Origin: Parundibacterium terreum
GTDB lineage: Bacteria; Pseudomonadota; Gammaproteobacteria; Burkholderiales; Burkholderiaceae_D
Reading direction: 5' to 3'
Length of the DNA: 64,000 bases
Assembly: GCF_014636315.1 (NCBI RefSeq)
Contig: NZ_BMED01000001.1
Span: 1,493,941-1,557,940 of the forward strand
In this document: in pieces, positions 23,966 to 32,471 of the stretch
Position numbering within the stretch: position 1 is the first letter of the stretch
Layout: each line of letters starts with the position of its first letter
Position numbers and translations under genes: made by a program
The notes under the pieces: generated by a model
The model's database searches: none
What the model was told of the DNA's origin: nothing
Seen by the model: only the letters and a program-made list of their open reading frames with translations

Positions 23966-24541
23966 ATGTCGTTTGACACTACCGCCATCAACAAGCTGAT
24001 GGACAAATTTGACGGCCATCACAGCGTATGGCTGTTTGGCTACGGCTCCCTGATCTTCAAGGCCGATTTCCCCTTCATCGAGCGCCGCCCTGCCCTGATC
24101 AAAGGCTGGACGCGTCGCTTCTGGCAAGGCTCGCATGACCATCGCGGTACTGCGGACGCACCGGGCCGCGTAGCGACGCTCACACCGCAAGAAAATGCCG
24201 TTTGCGAAGGCATGGCCTATCTGGTCACGCCGGAAGAGTTCGAGCATCTGGACTACCGCGAAAAGAATGGCTACCTGCGCCTGAGCACAGACATTATTTT
24301 TGAAGACGGCAGCAGCGTGGAAGGCCTGGTGTACATCGCAACGGAAGACAATGCCGCCTACCTGGGCCCAGCGCCCGAGGTGGATATCGCCCGCCAGATC
24401 GCCGCATCGGTTGGCCCCAGCGGCCGCAACAGCGACTATTTGCTGGATCTGGCCGCTGCCCTGCGCGCCCTGGGCAAGCAGGACAGCCATGTGTTCGAGA
24501 TTGAGAGCTATCTGAAGCAATGGGGTGCCGGCACGACATAG
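23966..24541 (+). CDS. chaC: ChaC-type gamma-glutamylcyclotransferase
   Basis: A 191-residue protein with the family signature VWLFGYGSLIFK near the start, RRFWQGSHDHRGT and the catalytic Glu99 in YREKNGY. ChaC enzymes cleave glutathione, or gamma-glutamyl peptides, to 5-oxoproline and Cys-Gly in the cytosol. Length fits the family. It is divergent from the DCC operon, which contains a thiol-type protein, but functional linkage is only a guess. Start is the first ATG in frame. Confidence 0.92.
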   Translation: MSFDTTAINKLMDKFDGHHSVWLFGYGSLIFKADFPFIERRPALIKGWTRRFWQGSHDHRGTADAPGRVATLTPQENAVCEGMAYLVTPEEFEHLDYREKNGYLRLSTDIIFEDGSSVEGLVYIATEDNAAYLGPAPEVDIARQIAASVGPSGRNSDYLLDLAAALRALGKQDSHVFEIESYLKQWGAGTT

Positions 24542-24645
24542 CCGCCCAGCCCCTGCTGCCGCAGAAGATATGGGTTTGACAATAGCTGCATGCGCGGATA
24601 TTCTCGGACAGACATCCAAATATCATTCTGCCGAGGCAAAACCGC

Positions 24646-26481
24646 ATGAGCTATGAATTCAACCCGGAAAGCCAGGTCTTTGAATTTCCCAATCCTTACA
24701 AAGTAGAAAACACAGCCCTGATCTGTTCCGGTGCGGTGATGCTGCTGGCCGGCGGCCTGACCATGATACTGGTGCGCGAACGCCTCAGTCATGGCATGGA
24801 CGGCAGGGCCGTCGCGGTGCTGGGCATATCGGTCTTGCTGCTGTTGCTGGGCATAGGCTTGCTGGCGCGCGCATTTACCCGCTTGCGCTATTTTTTTGGA
24901 CGCAACCGCCCTGCCAACCTGGCGCCGGTGCTGCCGCAGGACAAGGATGGCGACAGTGCCGCTGCCGCCGCGTATAAGGAAACCCTGAGGCAAAACGCGA
25001 TTACCTACCCCGAGCCCAAGGGTCCGCTGAACGGCCTGCTGTATAGCTGGCTACCCAACCTGATTTTTGCGCCTGGCGTGATCCAGCGCACCGCGCAAAC
25101 CCAGTTTTATAATTTCCTGTCGCTGGCTGCAACCTTCATCAGCTTCCTGATCTGCTGGCTATTGCTGGGCAAGGACAGCGCTAATGGCTGGATAGGCCTG
25201 GTCTATGGCGCATTTGCCTTCTTCCAGATCATGCGGCCCATGATGCAAAAACATCGCGCTCCGGCCGGCGGTGCCGTCACCGATGCCGTACAGGTGGGCA
25301 TAGGTAGCCTGATCGTGCTGATCATACTTGCGGTACTGGGGCCGGTCCTGCTGGGCATGGCCAGCCCGCATTTGTCGGATCTTGGCGAGCTGTCGATTAA
25401 TGGTGTTCTGTGCGTGGCTTTGGTATGCGCTCTGGCAGGCTGCGCTGTGTTTGGCCTGGCACTGAAGAACCAGTTGCAGGCTGCGCCGCAGGCGGTAGGT
25501 TCGGCCCGCGTGACGGAAACGCTGACCATGAATGCGCATCCGAACAAGCTGATGGAAGAGCTGGACCGGATGCTGATGACACGCTGGTTCAGCCGCATTC
25601 CCAACCGCCGCTATACGCACAAGACCCCTACAGTCATCGGCGCACAAGGCAAGTTCACCGCAGAGATGCTGGAAGAAACCCAGCCGCGCCCGCAGCCTAA
25701 CCGGATTGCGTCCGGCATAGGACACGCCTTATCTTCTCCGCAGTTTTTCTGGCTCACCGCGTTGACCGGCCTTGCCACCGTGTACCTGTTCGTGGGCGCT
25801 TTCGCCGCGATACTCGCCTGCCGCAATATTCTCGGCGCAGAACCGGTGGTCACCGCCATCGCCTTTGCATTGAGCCAGATTGCCGTCGGCATTTTTTGCT
25901 ACAGCGCCTCCCATGCACTGTGGGGACGTTTTGATTTTGTGTCCGAACTGATCTGGGTGGATATCAGCGGCAGTTATGAGTCGGCCAATGTCCACCTGGG
26001 CAACCAGCTCTCCAGCAATGTGCAGACGACCAAGAATGTCATCAATATCGAAAGCATGACGATGCGGGTCTGGGTATCCGAGATCGATACCGTCATCTTC
26101 GGCAAGGATGAGGCGCGCCAACTGATAGGCATGCGCGGCTTGCAGGCGGTAGCCGATGAGCTGGCCAGCACGCTGAAGGGCTTTGGCGAAACCCGCTCCA
26201 TGGTCGTGGCGCCAACTTCCAGCCAGGATCTGGATCGCGCCAACAAGGTCGGCGCGATGAACAAGTTGATGGGAGGACAGCAAGATGTAGCAGGCGGCGA
26301 GCGATTGGCAGCAGCCATCCTAACAGCCAGCGCTACGCCTACGCCAGCAGGCGCTGCCTCCGAGATAGCCGCCCCCAGCTACACGGCAAAAGCCCGCTTT
26401 TGTTCGCATTGCGGAGCCGAAGCAAGCAGCAATGCGAAATTTTGCGGCAACTGCGGGACGGCGCTGGGAAATCCGGCCTAG
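24646..26481 (+). CDS. Multi-pass membrane protein with C-terminal zinc ribbon
   Basis: A 611-residue protein I do not recognise. About eight hydrophobic segments: residues 23-43, 52-74, 148-168, 185-203, 222-244, 250-272, then 365-390 and 400-424. A soluble, acidic-basic cytoplasmic stretch lies between. The last 30 residues form a double CxxC zinc ribbon (RFCSHCGAEASSN, KFCGNCGTAL). N-terminal EFNPESQVFEFPNPYKVENTALI is a hydrophilic start. Zinc-ribbon membrane proteins of this layout are common but uncharacterised; a scaffold or regulatory role is possible. The 26508 gene follows after 26 bases and may be cotranscribed. Confidence 0.8.
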   Translation: MSYEFNPESQVFEFPNPYKVENTALICSGAVMLLAGGLTMILVRERLSHGMDGRAVAVLGISVLLLLLGIGLLARAFTRLRYFFGRNRPANLAPVLPQDKDGDSAAAAAYKETLRQNAITYPEPKGPLNGLLYSWLPNLIFAPGVIQRTAQTQFYNFLSLAATFISFLICWLLLGKDSANGWIGLVYGAFAFFQIMRPMMQKHRAPAGGAVTDAVQVGIGSLIVLIILAVLGPVLLGMASPHLSDLGELSINGVLCVALVCALAGCAVFGLALKNQLQAAPQAVGSARVTETLTMNAHPNKLMEELDRMLMTRWFSRIPNRRYTHKTPTVIGAQGKFTAEMLEETQPRPQPNRIASGIGHALSSPQFFWLTALTGLATVYLFVGAFAAILACRNILGAEPVVTAIAFALSQIAVGIFCYSASHALWGRFDFVSELIWVDISGSYESANVHLGNQLSSNVQTTKNVINIESMTMRVWVSEIDTVIFGKDEARQLIGMRGLQAVADELASTLKGFGETRSMVVAPTSSQDLDRANKVGAMNKLMGGQQDVAGGERLAAAILTASATPTPAGAASEIAAPSYTAKARFCSHCGAEASSNAKFCGNCGTALGNPA

Positions 26482-26507
26482 CCGTCATCTCAGTGTGAAA
26501 GCCAGTA

Positions 26508-26714
26508 ATGCCATCTGCACCTAAAAGCGAGAATAAGCCACCGGTCCCACCAAGACAGCCGGAGCTGGAGGAATGCTGCGGCAGCGGATGCGTGCCGTGC
26601 ATCTTTGATATCTATGAAGACGCGATGGAGCGTTACAGGAAGGAATTACAAGCCTGGGAAGCCGGCAAGACAAAGAAGCGTGGAAAGAAGGCCTCCGCTT
26701 CAGGCAAGGCCTGA
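26508..26714 (+). CDS. Oxidoreductase-like domain protein (OXLD1-like, small)
   Basis: A 68-residue protein with the short Pfam Oxidored-like motif PPVPPRQPELEECCGSGCVPCIFDIYEDAMERY: Cys pair CC and later C..C. A Lys-rich tail follows (KTKKRGKKASASGK). The family is found in many proteobacteria and in mitochondria, with no known activity. 26 bases after the zinc-ribbon gene on the same strand. Confidence 0.82.
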   Translation: MPSAPKSENKPPVPPRQPELEECCGSGCVPCIFDIYEDAMERYRKELQAWEAGKTKKRGKKASASGKA

Positions 26715-26755
26715 GCCCGGTGTTTTAGCGCAAATTTCTACGAATTGCCGCCAGC

Positions 26756-27982
26756 TTAACGGCCGGTTTTGCTCAGCGCAAGGATGGGATCATAGCCGCA
26801 GGCAAGCTCACTGCCGCTATTGACCAGTTTCAATGGCGTCGCCAGTTCCAGCCTGTCCCTGCCCTCGGATTTGGCCTTGTACAAGGCTGCATCGGCACGA
26901 CTCGCCACACTATCCAGGTTTTCTTCGCCGCTGGTTACCTCAGCCAAACCCATGCTGACCGTGTAGGCAGGAATCTCCGCATTGCCAGCTTGCCGCAGGC
27001 ACTCGCAAATACGTCGCGCTACTGCCTGCGCCTCCACTGCCGTGGTTTCGGGCAGCAGCGCCACAAATTCCTCGCCGCCAAAACGTGCAAAATGATCGGT
27101 CTCGCGCAACAGGCGCGTCACTGTCGACGAGAAATGGATCAGCACCCGGTCTCCGACCGAGTGCCCGTGCTTGTCATTGATGCGTTTGAAATGATCCAGA
27201 TCCATGATGATCAGGCTCATAGGCCGTTCATGGCGTTTGATGCGCCGCATCTCATTGTCATACATATCGGAGAATGCGCGCCGGTTCAATGCCTCGGTCA
27301 ATGGATCCACGTTGGATACGCGGGCCAGTTCGACGTGCAGGCGGCGTGTTGCTACCATTATGAAACCGACCGCCATTGTTATTGTCATCAGGCTATAGAT
27401 TGTCAGGTAGACGCTCAGGGTCTGATCGACTGCATGGAAGCCGGAAAAGTTCACGTTGTCATTAAAACCGGTGGCAAAGCGCATCAGAACGAGAACAATC
27501 TGGATCAGTGTGATGCCGCCGAAAAAATAGCTGACGAAATGCCGTTCCGCAGTTTTGGCAATCACATAGAGCTGTTCGCCGTATAACAATGCAATCAAGG
27601 GTGCAATCAGCAACAAGCGCATCTGGAAATTGGGCACCTGCAAGGTCCACCAGATAGCGCCGGTCGTGCCAACGACTACGATCAGGGACACCCGGCGCAA
27701 GGCTGGCTCATGACCATAGAATTTCTGGGTTCCTATCAGCCGGAAGCCAACCGCAACAAACATGGCCAGATTGCAGGCAACAATGGATAAGCTTTCCGGG
27801 ACAATGCCGCGCAATGCAAACAATACGGTCGTAGTCAGCATAAGCAGGCAACTGGCAGCCCACCAGCCCAGGCCTTTTATTGTGGAAGGAAAACTGCGGT
27901 AGGCGGAAAAGAGGACTATCGACATCAGCACAGACATCACCGAAGACAGGAGTAAGACAGTGCGTAGATCAAGGATGAACAT
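26756..27982 (-). CDS. Membrane-bound diguanylate cyclase (GGDEF)
   Basis: A 408-residue protein. The N-terminal 210 residues hold about seven helices (VLLLSSVMSVLMSIVLF through YLTIYSLMTITMAVGFIMV) forming a MASE-like sensor I cannot name. The GGDEF domain covers about 235-395, with the active signature GGEEF in FARFGGEEFVALLPE and an intact inhibitory I-site RETD five residues upstream. It should make cyclic di-GMP and be product-inhibited. No EAL domain, no neighbouring effector. Stands alone between convergent and divergent neighbours. Confidence 0.92.
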   Translation of the reverse strand: MFILDLRTVLLLSSVMSVLMSIVLFSAYRSFPSTIKGLGWWAASCLLMLTTTVLFALRGIVPESLSIVACNLAMFVAVGFRLIGTQKFYGHEPALRRVSLIVVVGTTGAIWWTLQVPNFQMRLLLIAPLIALLYGEQLYVIAKTAERHFVSYFFGGITLIQIVLVLMRFATGFNDNVNFSGFHAVDQTLSVYLTIYSLMTITMAVGFIMVATRRLHVELARVSNVDPLTEALNRRAFSDMYDNEMRRIKRHERPMSLIIMDLDHFKRINDKHGHSVGDRVLIHFSSTVTRLLRETDHFARFGGEEFVALLPETTAVEAQAVARRICECLRQAGNAEIPAYTVSMGLAEVTSGEENLDSVASRADAALYKAKSEGRDRLELATPLKLVNSGSELACGYDPILALSKTGR

Positions 27983-28166
27983 CTGCAGACGGCGTCCGGT
28001 AGGCCTAAAGTGTGGCTAGATTAACACCGTCTCGGTACAGGAACAAGCAAGCGCGGGTCAAGTGTACCTCTGGGTACACAGCTATTGCCTGAAATAGGCG
28101 CATTATCACGAAATCCATCGATATGGTATCGTTGCCCTACAGATAGATAAAAACAAAGAGACAAGC

Positions 28167-29108
28167 ATGAACCAAACCCGCCTGAGCGGTCTGGACCTGG
28201 TATCGGCGATCGGCGTCGTCCTGATCTGGGGCACCAATTTCGTGGCAATGAAACTGGCCCTGCATGATTTCACCCCCTTGCAACTGGGTGCAGCGCGCTA
28301 TGTATTTGCCACTCTTCCGCTGATTATCCTGATCCGCCCTCCCAAGCTGCATTGGAAATGGGTGCTCGGCTATGGCCTGTGCCAGGGAGTCGGACAATTC
28401 GGCCTATTGTTCATTGCGCTGCAAATAGGCATGACGGCAGCGCTGGCCTCCGTGCTGCTGCAGACCCAGGTTTTCTTTACCGCGCTGCTAGGCTATGTGC
28501 TGCTGCACGAAAAAGTCAGCAAACCGCTGCAAGCAGGGCTGTGTCTGGCAGCGCTGGGCCTGGCCTGTTTTGCGATGAACTACCTGCATCCGGGTGCCGC
28601 CACAGGCACCACCACCGCCCTGGGCTTTGCACTGTGCCTGGTCGCTGCTGCGATGTGGGCGGCGTCCAATATCGTGGTCAGGCGTGCGCAGAAAGCCACG
28701 CCCAATTTCGAGATCGTGCCCTTCATGGTGTGGAGCAGCACTATCCCGGTATTGCCTTTCATCGGCATGTCGCTGCTGTTTGATGCGCCTTCCACCCACT
28801 GGAAATGGCTGGCCGCCTCTTGGAGTAGCTGGGCCTCCATTGCCTACCTGGGCTGGATCGCCACCATCCTGGCTTACGCAATGTGGACCGGCCTGCTGAA
28901 GCGCCACCCGGTGAACCGAGTAGCACCGTTCAGCCTCGGCGTTCCTGTGGTCGGGCTCACAACGGGCATGCTGGCGCTGGGTGAAGTGATTACCGGCTGG
29001 CAGTGGGCCGGCATTACCTTGGTGGTCGCCTCGCTGGTTTGCGTGCTGTTTGGCGGACGCTTGATGCAGCCTCCGGCCAAGCCTGCCATGCCGGCAGCCA
29101 ATAAATAG
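28167..29108 (+). CDS. EamA-family (DMT) exporter
   Basis: A 313-residue protein with ten predicted helices in two EamA repeats (LVSAIGVVLIWGTNFVAMKLAL...VLLQTQVFFTALLGYVLLHEK, and ALCLVAAAMWAASNIVV...LGVPVVGLTTGMLALGE). The DMT family exports amino acids and related metabolites across the inner membrane; the closest type by motifs is EamA/YddG-like. Substrate unknown. The isochorismatase-like gene starts 10 bases after its stop, so the two form an operon. Confidence 0.9.
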   Translation: MNQTRLSGLDLVSAIGVVLIWGTNFVAMKLALHDFTPLQLGAARYVFATLPLIILIRPPKLHWKWVLGYGLCQGVGQFGLLFIALQIGMTAALASVLLQTQVFFTALLGYVLLHEKVSKPLQAGLCLAALGLACFAMNYLHPGAATGTTTALGFALCLVAAAMWAASNIVVRRAQKATPNFEIVPFMVWSSTIPVLPFIGMSLLFDAPSTHWKWLAASWSSWASIAYLGWIATILAYAMWTGLLKRHPVNRVAPFSLGVPVVGLTTGMLALGEVITGWQWAGITLVVASLVCVLFGGRLMQPPAKPAMPAANK

Positions 29109-29118
29109 GGGATAAGCC

Positions 29119-29658
29119 ATGAGCTATCTGTGTGATGCATCCCGTTCGCTGCTGATCGTGATCGATTTGCAGCAAAAACTGATGCCGGTAATTGCCGACG
29201 GCGAGCATGTGGTGAAGCGGGCGGCCTTGCTGGCACAGGCCGCCAGGCTGCTGCAGATACCGGTATTGGGAACTGCTCAGCAGCCCTTGCGCCTGGGCCC
29301 CACCGTCGCAGCTATCCAGCCGCTGCTCGACAAGACGATAGAGAAATCCAGTTTCGACGCCTGCGCCAGCCAGGATTTTCTGGCCGCACTGGAAGGCGAC
29401 AGGGACGAATTAATCATCACCGGCAGCGAGGCGCACGTGTGCGTGCTGCAAACCGCCTTGGGACTACTGAACAGGAAACGCAAGGTGAAGATAGTCACAG
29501 ATGCCATAGGCTCGCGCGACAATGCCAATAAAGCAGCCGCCATACAGCGGGCGCAGGCAGCGGGTGCCGACATTGTGACTTCGGAAATGGTAATGTTTGA
29601 ATGGATGCGGCATAGCGAGCATGCTCAATTTAAGCAAATCCTGAAGCTGATCAAATAA
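29119..29658 (+). CDS. Isochorismatase-like cysteine hydrolase (YcaC type)
   Basis: A 179-residue protein of the isochorismatase-like family. The catalytic triad can be seen: Asp in LLIVIDLQQKL, Lys in IEKSSFDA, Cys in ITGSEAHVCVLQTAL with the family's cis-peptide. Members hydrolyse amides or have unknown substrates. Tightly coupled to the EamA exporter upstream (10 bases), suggesting that a compound is processed or exported. Confidence 0.9.
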   Translation: MSYLCDASRSLLIVIDLQQKLMPVIADGEHVVKRAALLAQAARLLQIPVLGTAQQPLRLGPTVAAIQPLLDKTIEKSSFDACASQDFLAALEGDRDELIITGSEAHVCVLQTALGLLNRKRKVKIVTDAIGSRDNANKAAAIQRAQAAGADIVTSEMVMFEWMRHSEHAQFKQILKLIK

Positions 29659-29748
29659 GAGACTGTTGCGAAATTACCCTGGCGTTGCTGCGCCTCCAAG
29701 CTCACAACACACAATGGAACACATGATGGACAAACACCGGGGAAATTC

Positions 29749-30447
29749 TTGCGGCGCCTGCTGAAAATCGGCGCGCTGGCGCTATTGCTGCCGGTAGCGC
29801 TGGCATCGGCGTATATTGCCGCTGCCTACCTGATGGTCCTCTTCCCGCAGGATGCGCGTCCTTCGGCAGGCTCGCCCCGCATTGAGGCATATGTGCTGAC
29901 CAATGGCGTGCACACTGACCTGGTGTTTCCTATAAAGTCAGCAGTAATCGATTGGGAGCAATACTTCCTCAGAAAGGATTTCATTGCGGTACCGGCCAGT
30001 GCAAACTATATCGCCATAGGCTGGGGAGACCGCGATTTTTACCTGAACACACCCGAATGGAAAGACCTGACCATTGCCCGCGCCTTGGGGGCAATAAGCG
30101 GACAGCATGCAACGCTGCTGCATGTGACCTATCTGGATAAATCCGACTTGCGGCAATATGCGTACCGGCTGGCGCTGGATGAAAAAAATTACCGGGCACT
30201 GGCCGATTACGTGCTGGCTTCCAGCGTCATCATCGGGCAGCAGGCAGTACCTGTGGCGGGCAGCCACTACAGCCGACAGGATGCCTTCTATGAAGCGCGC
30301 GGCAGATACAGCATGTTAAATACCTGCAATTCCTGGGTGGGCAGCGGCCTGCAGCGCGCCGGTATCAAAGTCAGCCGCTGGACACCTTTCGACACGCTGG
30401 TGACCTGGCATCTTGCGCCGTATTTTGCACCGCCTACACCGGAATAA
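29749..30447 (+). CDS. DUF2459 (TIGR02117) family protein, TTG start
   Basis: A 232-residue protein with an N-terminal membrane helix (LLKIGALALLLPVALASAYIAAAYL) and the DUF2459 body (VYVLTNGVHTDLVFPI-like: YVLTNGVHTDLVF; IGWGDRDFYLNTPEWKDL; LNTCNSWVGSGLQ). The His and Cys (THD, TCNSW) resemble a papain/NlpC-type fold, but activity is not established. The frame starts at TTG, with GGGGAA five bases before it; no ATG lies in frame, so the start is TTG. The protein is probably anchored with the body in the periplasm. It is 90 bases after the isochorismatase gene. Confidence 0.82.
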   Translation: MRRLLKIGALALLLPVALASAYIAAAYLMVLFPQDARPSAGSPRIEAYVLTNGVHTDLVFPIKSAVIDWEQYFLRKDFIAVPASANYIAIGWGDRDFYLNTPEWKDLTIARALGAISGQHATLLHVTYLDKSDLRQYAYRLALDEKNYRALADYVLASSVIIGQQAVPVAGSHYSRQDAFYEARGRYSMLNTCNSWVGSGLQRAGIKVSRWTPFDTLVTWHLAPYFAPPTPE

Positions 30448-30478
30448 GCCGGACTAGCTTACGCCCTCGCCGGTTCAG

Positions 30479-31342
30479 CTAGTCGGCCTTGCGCTGCGCA
30501 AACAGCCATTCGCGCCAGCGCAGATCCAGCAACATGTCTGCCGGAACCCTGTGTTCCATCCCTTCATACTCACGAAAATATACGTGCTTTGCCCCCGCCT
30601 TCTGCAATGCTGCGAACATCGCCCGGTCCGGTGGTATGGGGTTCTCCGTATCGGCATTGCCATGCACGATGAGCACTGGAACGTCTTTCAGTTGCAGCGC
30701 CGTGCTGCGCTCCGGCGGGATGCCGGAGTACGCTACCGATGCGGCAAATTTTCCGGGGCTGTGCAACAGCAGGTTCCATGCGGCAGAGGCGCCCATGGAA
30801 AAACCGCTCAGGTAGATGCGCCGGGTATCGACAGGATGCTGCGCGATGAAATCATCCAGCATCTGTGATACCAGGCCCAGGGATGCTCCCGGCTGCGAGG
30901 CCAGAAAACCATCCTTTATTGATTCACTATAGTTGGCACTACGCTCAGGGAACTGCGGCACCAGCACATAGGCAGGAAAGCGGCTCTGTATCGCAGGTGC
31001 CGACCACGATAGAGCAAACGCGCCAAGCTGCGATACATTGTCATCCCCCACCGCACCCGAACCGTGCAGGACGATGACGACCGGATACAGCACTCCCGGC
31101 TGCGGCGACAGCGGACTCAGCAGGCGGTAAGGCAAGGGCTTGCCCAGTGCCGGTTCAAAAGCTTCGGCACTGAAACTGTCGCGCTTCAGCTCTTGCAGCA
31201 CGGCCTTATCTTTTTTCAGTTGCGCTGCATTGACCGGCACGTCAATTTTTTCAAATTGGGAATAGTCTGCTGCATAGGCCTGCAACGTAGCCAATCCCGT
31301 CCATAGTATCGCCAGCAGCCTGCTTCGCATCTTCATCGGCAT
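30479..31342 (-). CDS. Secreted alpha/beta hydrolase (esterase/peptidase type)
   Basis: A 287-residue protein with a signal peptide (MRSRLLAILWTGLATLQAYAA). The alpha/beta hydrolase fold carries the nucleophile Ser in SGFSMGAS, Asp in HGNADTENP and His in MEHRVP. The oxyanion region is VVIVLHGSGAVGDD. It resembles phospholipase/carboxylesterase and PHB-depolymerase-like proteins. Likely periplasmic; substrate unknown. Lone gene, convergent with the DUF2459 gene. Confidence 0.85.
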   Translation of the reverse strand: MPMKMRSRLLAILWTGLATLQAYAADYSQFEKIDVPVNAAQLKKDKAVLQELKRDSFSAEAFEPALGKPLPYRLLSPLSPQPGVLYPVVIVLHGSGAVGDDNVSQLGAFALSWSAPAIQSRFPAYVLVPQFPERSANYSESIKDGFLASQPGASLGLVSQMLDDFIAQHPVDTRRIYLSGFSMGASAAWNLLLHSPGKFAASVAYSGIPPERSTALQLKDVPVLIVHGNADTENPIPPDRAMFAALQKAGAKHVYFREYEGMEHRVPADMLLDLRWREWLFAQRKAD

Positions 31343-31431
31343 CCCGTCTCTGCACTCAGTAAAAATCAGGCCCCACGATACAAGCTTTTTACGTCGCAGC
31401 CAAGTCCGGCAAGCGGCAACGTAAGTGGGAT

Positions 31432-32298
31432 TCAGCTCAGAGCCTGAAGGTTTTCTGCAAACGCCTGCCGCGCTGGATGATGCCTGACGTCCTTACGCCA
31501 TATCAGCAGGGTCTCTACCCGGGCGATGTCGGCGGCGATAGTATGAACGCGTATGCTGTCGCCGAGTTCACGCTGCTGCAATACCGTCCGGGGCACCAGC
31601 GCCACGCCCATGCCGGCGGCGACACAGCCTATGATCGCTTCATAGGTGCCAAACTCCATTGTGCGCAAGGGCGTGCAGCCGGCATCGGCAAACCAGCGCT
31701 CCAGATGCCGTCGGTAAGAACAGCCGGATTTAAATACCAGCAAGGTTTTTTTCTGCACTTGATGCGCGGACGTTACTACAGCATGCGCATGGTCGGTGAC
31801 CAGCACCAGCTCTTCCTCAAATACCGTCATTTGCTGCAGATCCGGATGAAAGAATGGCGCCGCGATCAGCGCCAGATCGAGCCGGTGCCCCAGCACTTCC
31901 TGCACCAGATAGTCGGTGGTGCCGGTTTCTAGCAGCATGTCCACTTCCGGATAGTTTTTGTGAAAACTTGCCAGTATCTTCGGCAGGCGTGCCGCCGCCG
32001 TGGTTTCCATTGAACCTATGCGCAGCTTGCCGCTGGGCTTGTCGCTGCCGCGCACTGCCGTTTCCGCTTCTTCCGCCAGTTGCAGCAGGCGGTCGGCATA
32101 CTCCAGCAGCCGCGTGCCTTCCGCGGTAATGATCAAATTGCGGCCGGAACGGTGAAACAGCGACACCCCCAGGCTCTCTTCCAGTTGCGCAAGGCGGGAA
32201 GAAACGTTTGACTGTACCCTGTGCGTGCGGACAGCCGCCTTGGTGACGCTGCCCTCCTCGGCCACGGCCTTAAAAATGCGCAAGACAGACAGATCCAT
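31432..32298 (-). CDS. LysR-family transcriptional regulator (divergent from DHA2 exporter)
   Basis: A 288-residue LysR protein counted from the ATG at 32298; a TTG at 32307 is possible. N-terminal winged helix MDLSVLRIFKAVAEEGSVTKAAVRTHRVQSNVSSRLAQLEESLG, then the effector-binding domain (GKLRIGSMETTAAARLPKIL). It is divergent from the DHA2 exporter gene; a 22-bp perfect palindrome lies 18 bases before the start, so it probably autoregulates and controls the exporter. The inducer is unknown. Confidence 0.92.
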   Translation of the reverse strand: MDLSVLRIFKAVAEEGSVTKAAVRTHRVQSNVSSRLAQLEESLGVSLFHRSGRNLIITAEGTRLLEYADRLLQLAEEAETAVRGSDKPSGKLRIGSMETTAAARLPKILASFHKNYPEVDMLLETGTTDYLVQEVLGHRLDLALIAAPFFHPDLQQMTVFEEELVLVTDHAHAVVTSAHQVQKKTLLVFKSGCSYRRHLERWFADAGCTPLRTMEFGTYEAIIGCVAAGMGVALVPRTVLQQRELGDSIRVHTIAADIARVETLLIWRKDVRHHPARQAFAENLQALS

Positions 32299-32316
32299 AT
32301 CAGACAACCATTCTTA

Positions 32317-32338
32317 AATGAAGATATATATCTTCATT
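32317..32338. promoter_or_regulatory. Perfect 22-bp palindrome, likely LysR operator
   Basis: Half-site AATGAAGATAT is followed directly by its reverse complement. It contains a T-N11-A LysR-type core and lies 18 bases before the regulator start and about 130 before the exporter start. Confidence 0.65.
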
Positions 32339-32471
32339 ATTAATCATTTTTAGAGATGAACGCAATGTTTTATGATGGGCACATTCACCCAGGAAACAGG
32401 CTTGCCTTTGTGTTTTTACAAGCAATTCCTTAAAGCAATCAGTAAGCATTAGAAAGCATCAGAGAGCCCAT

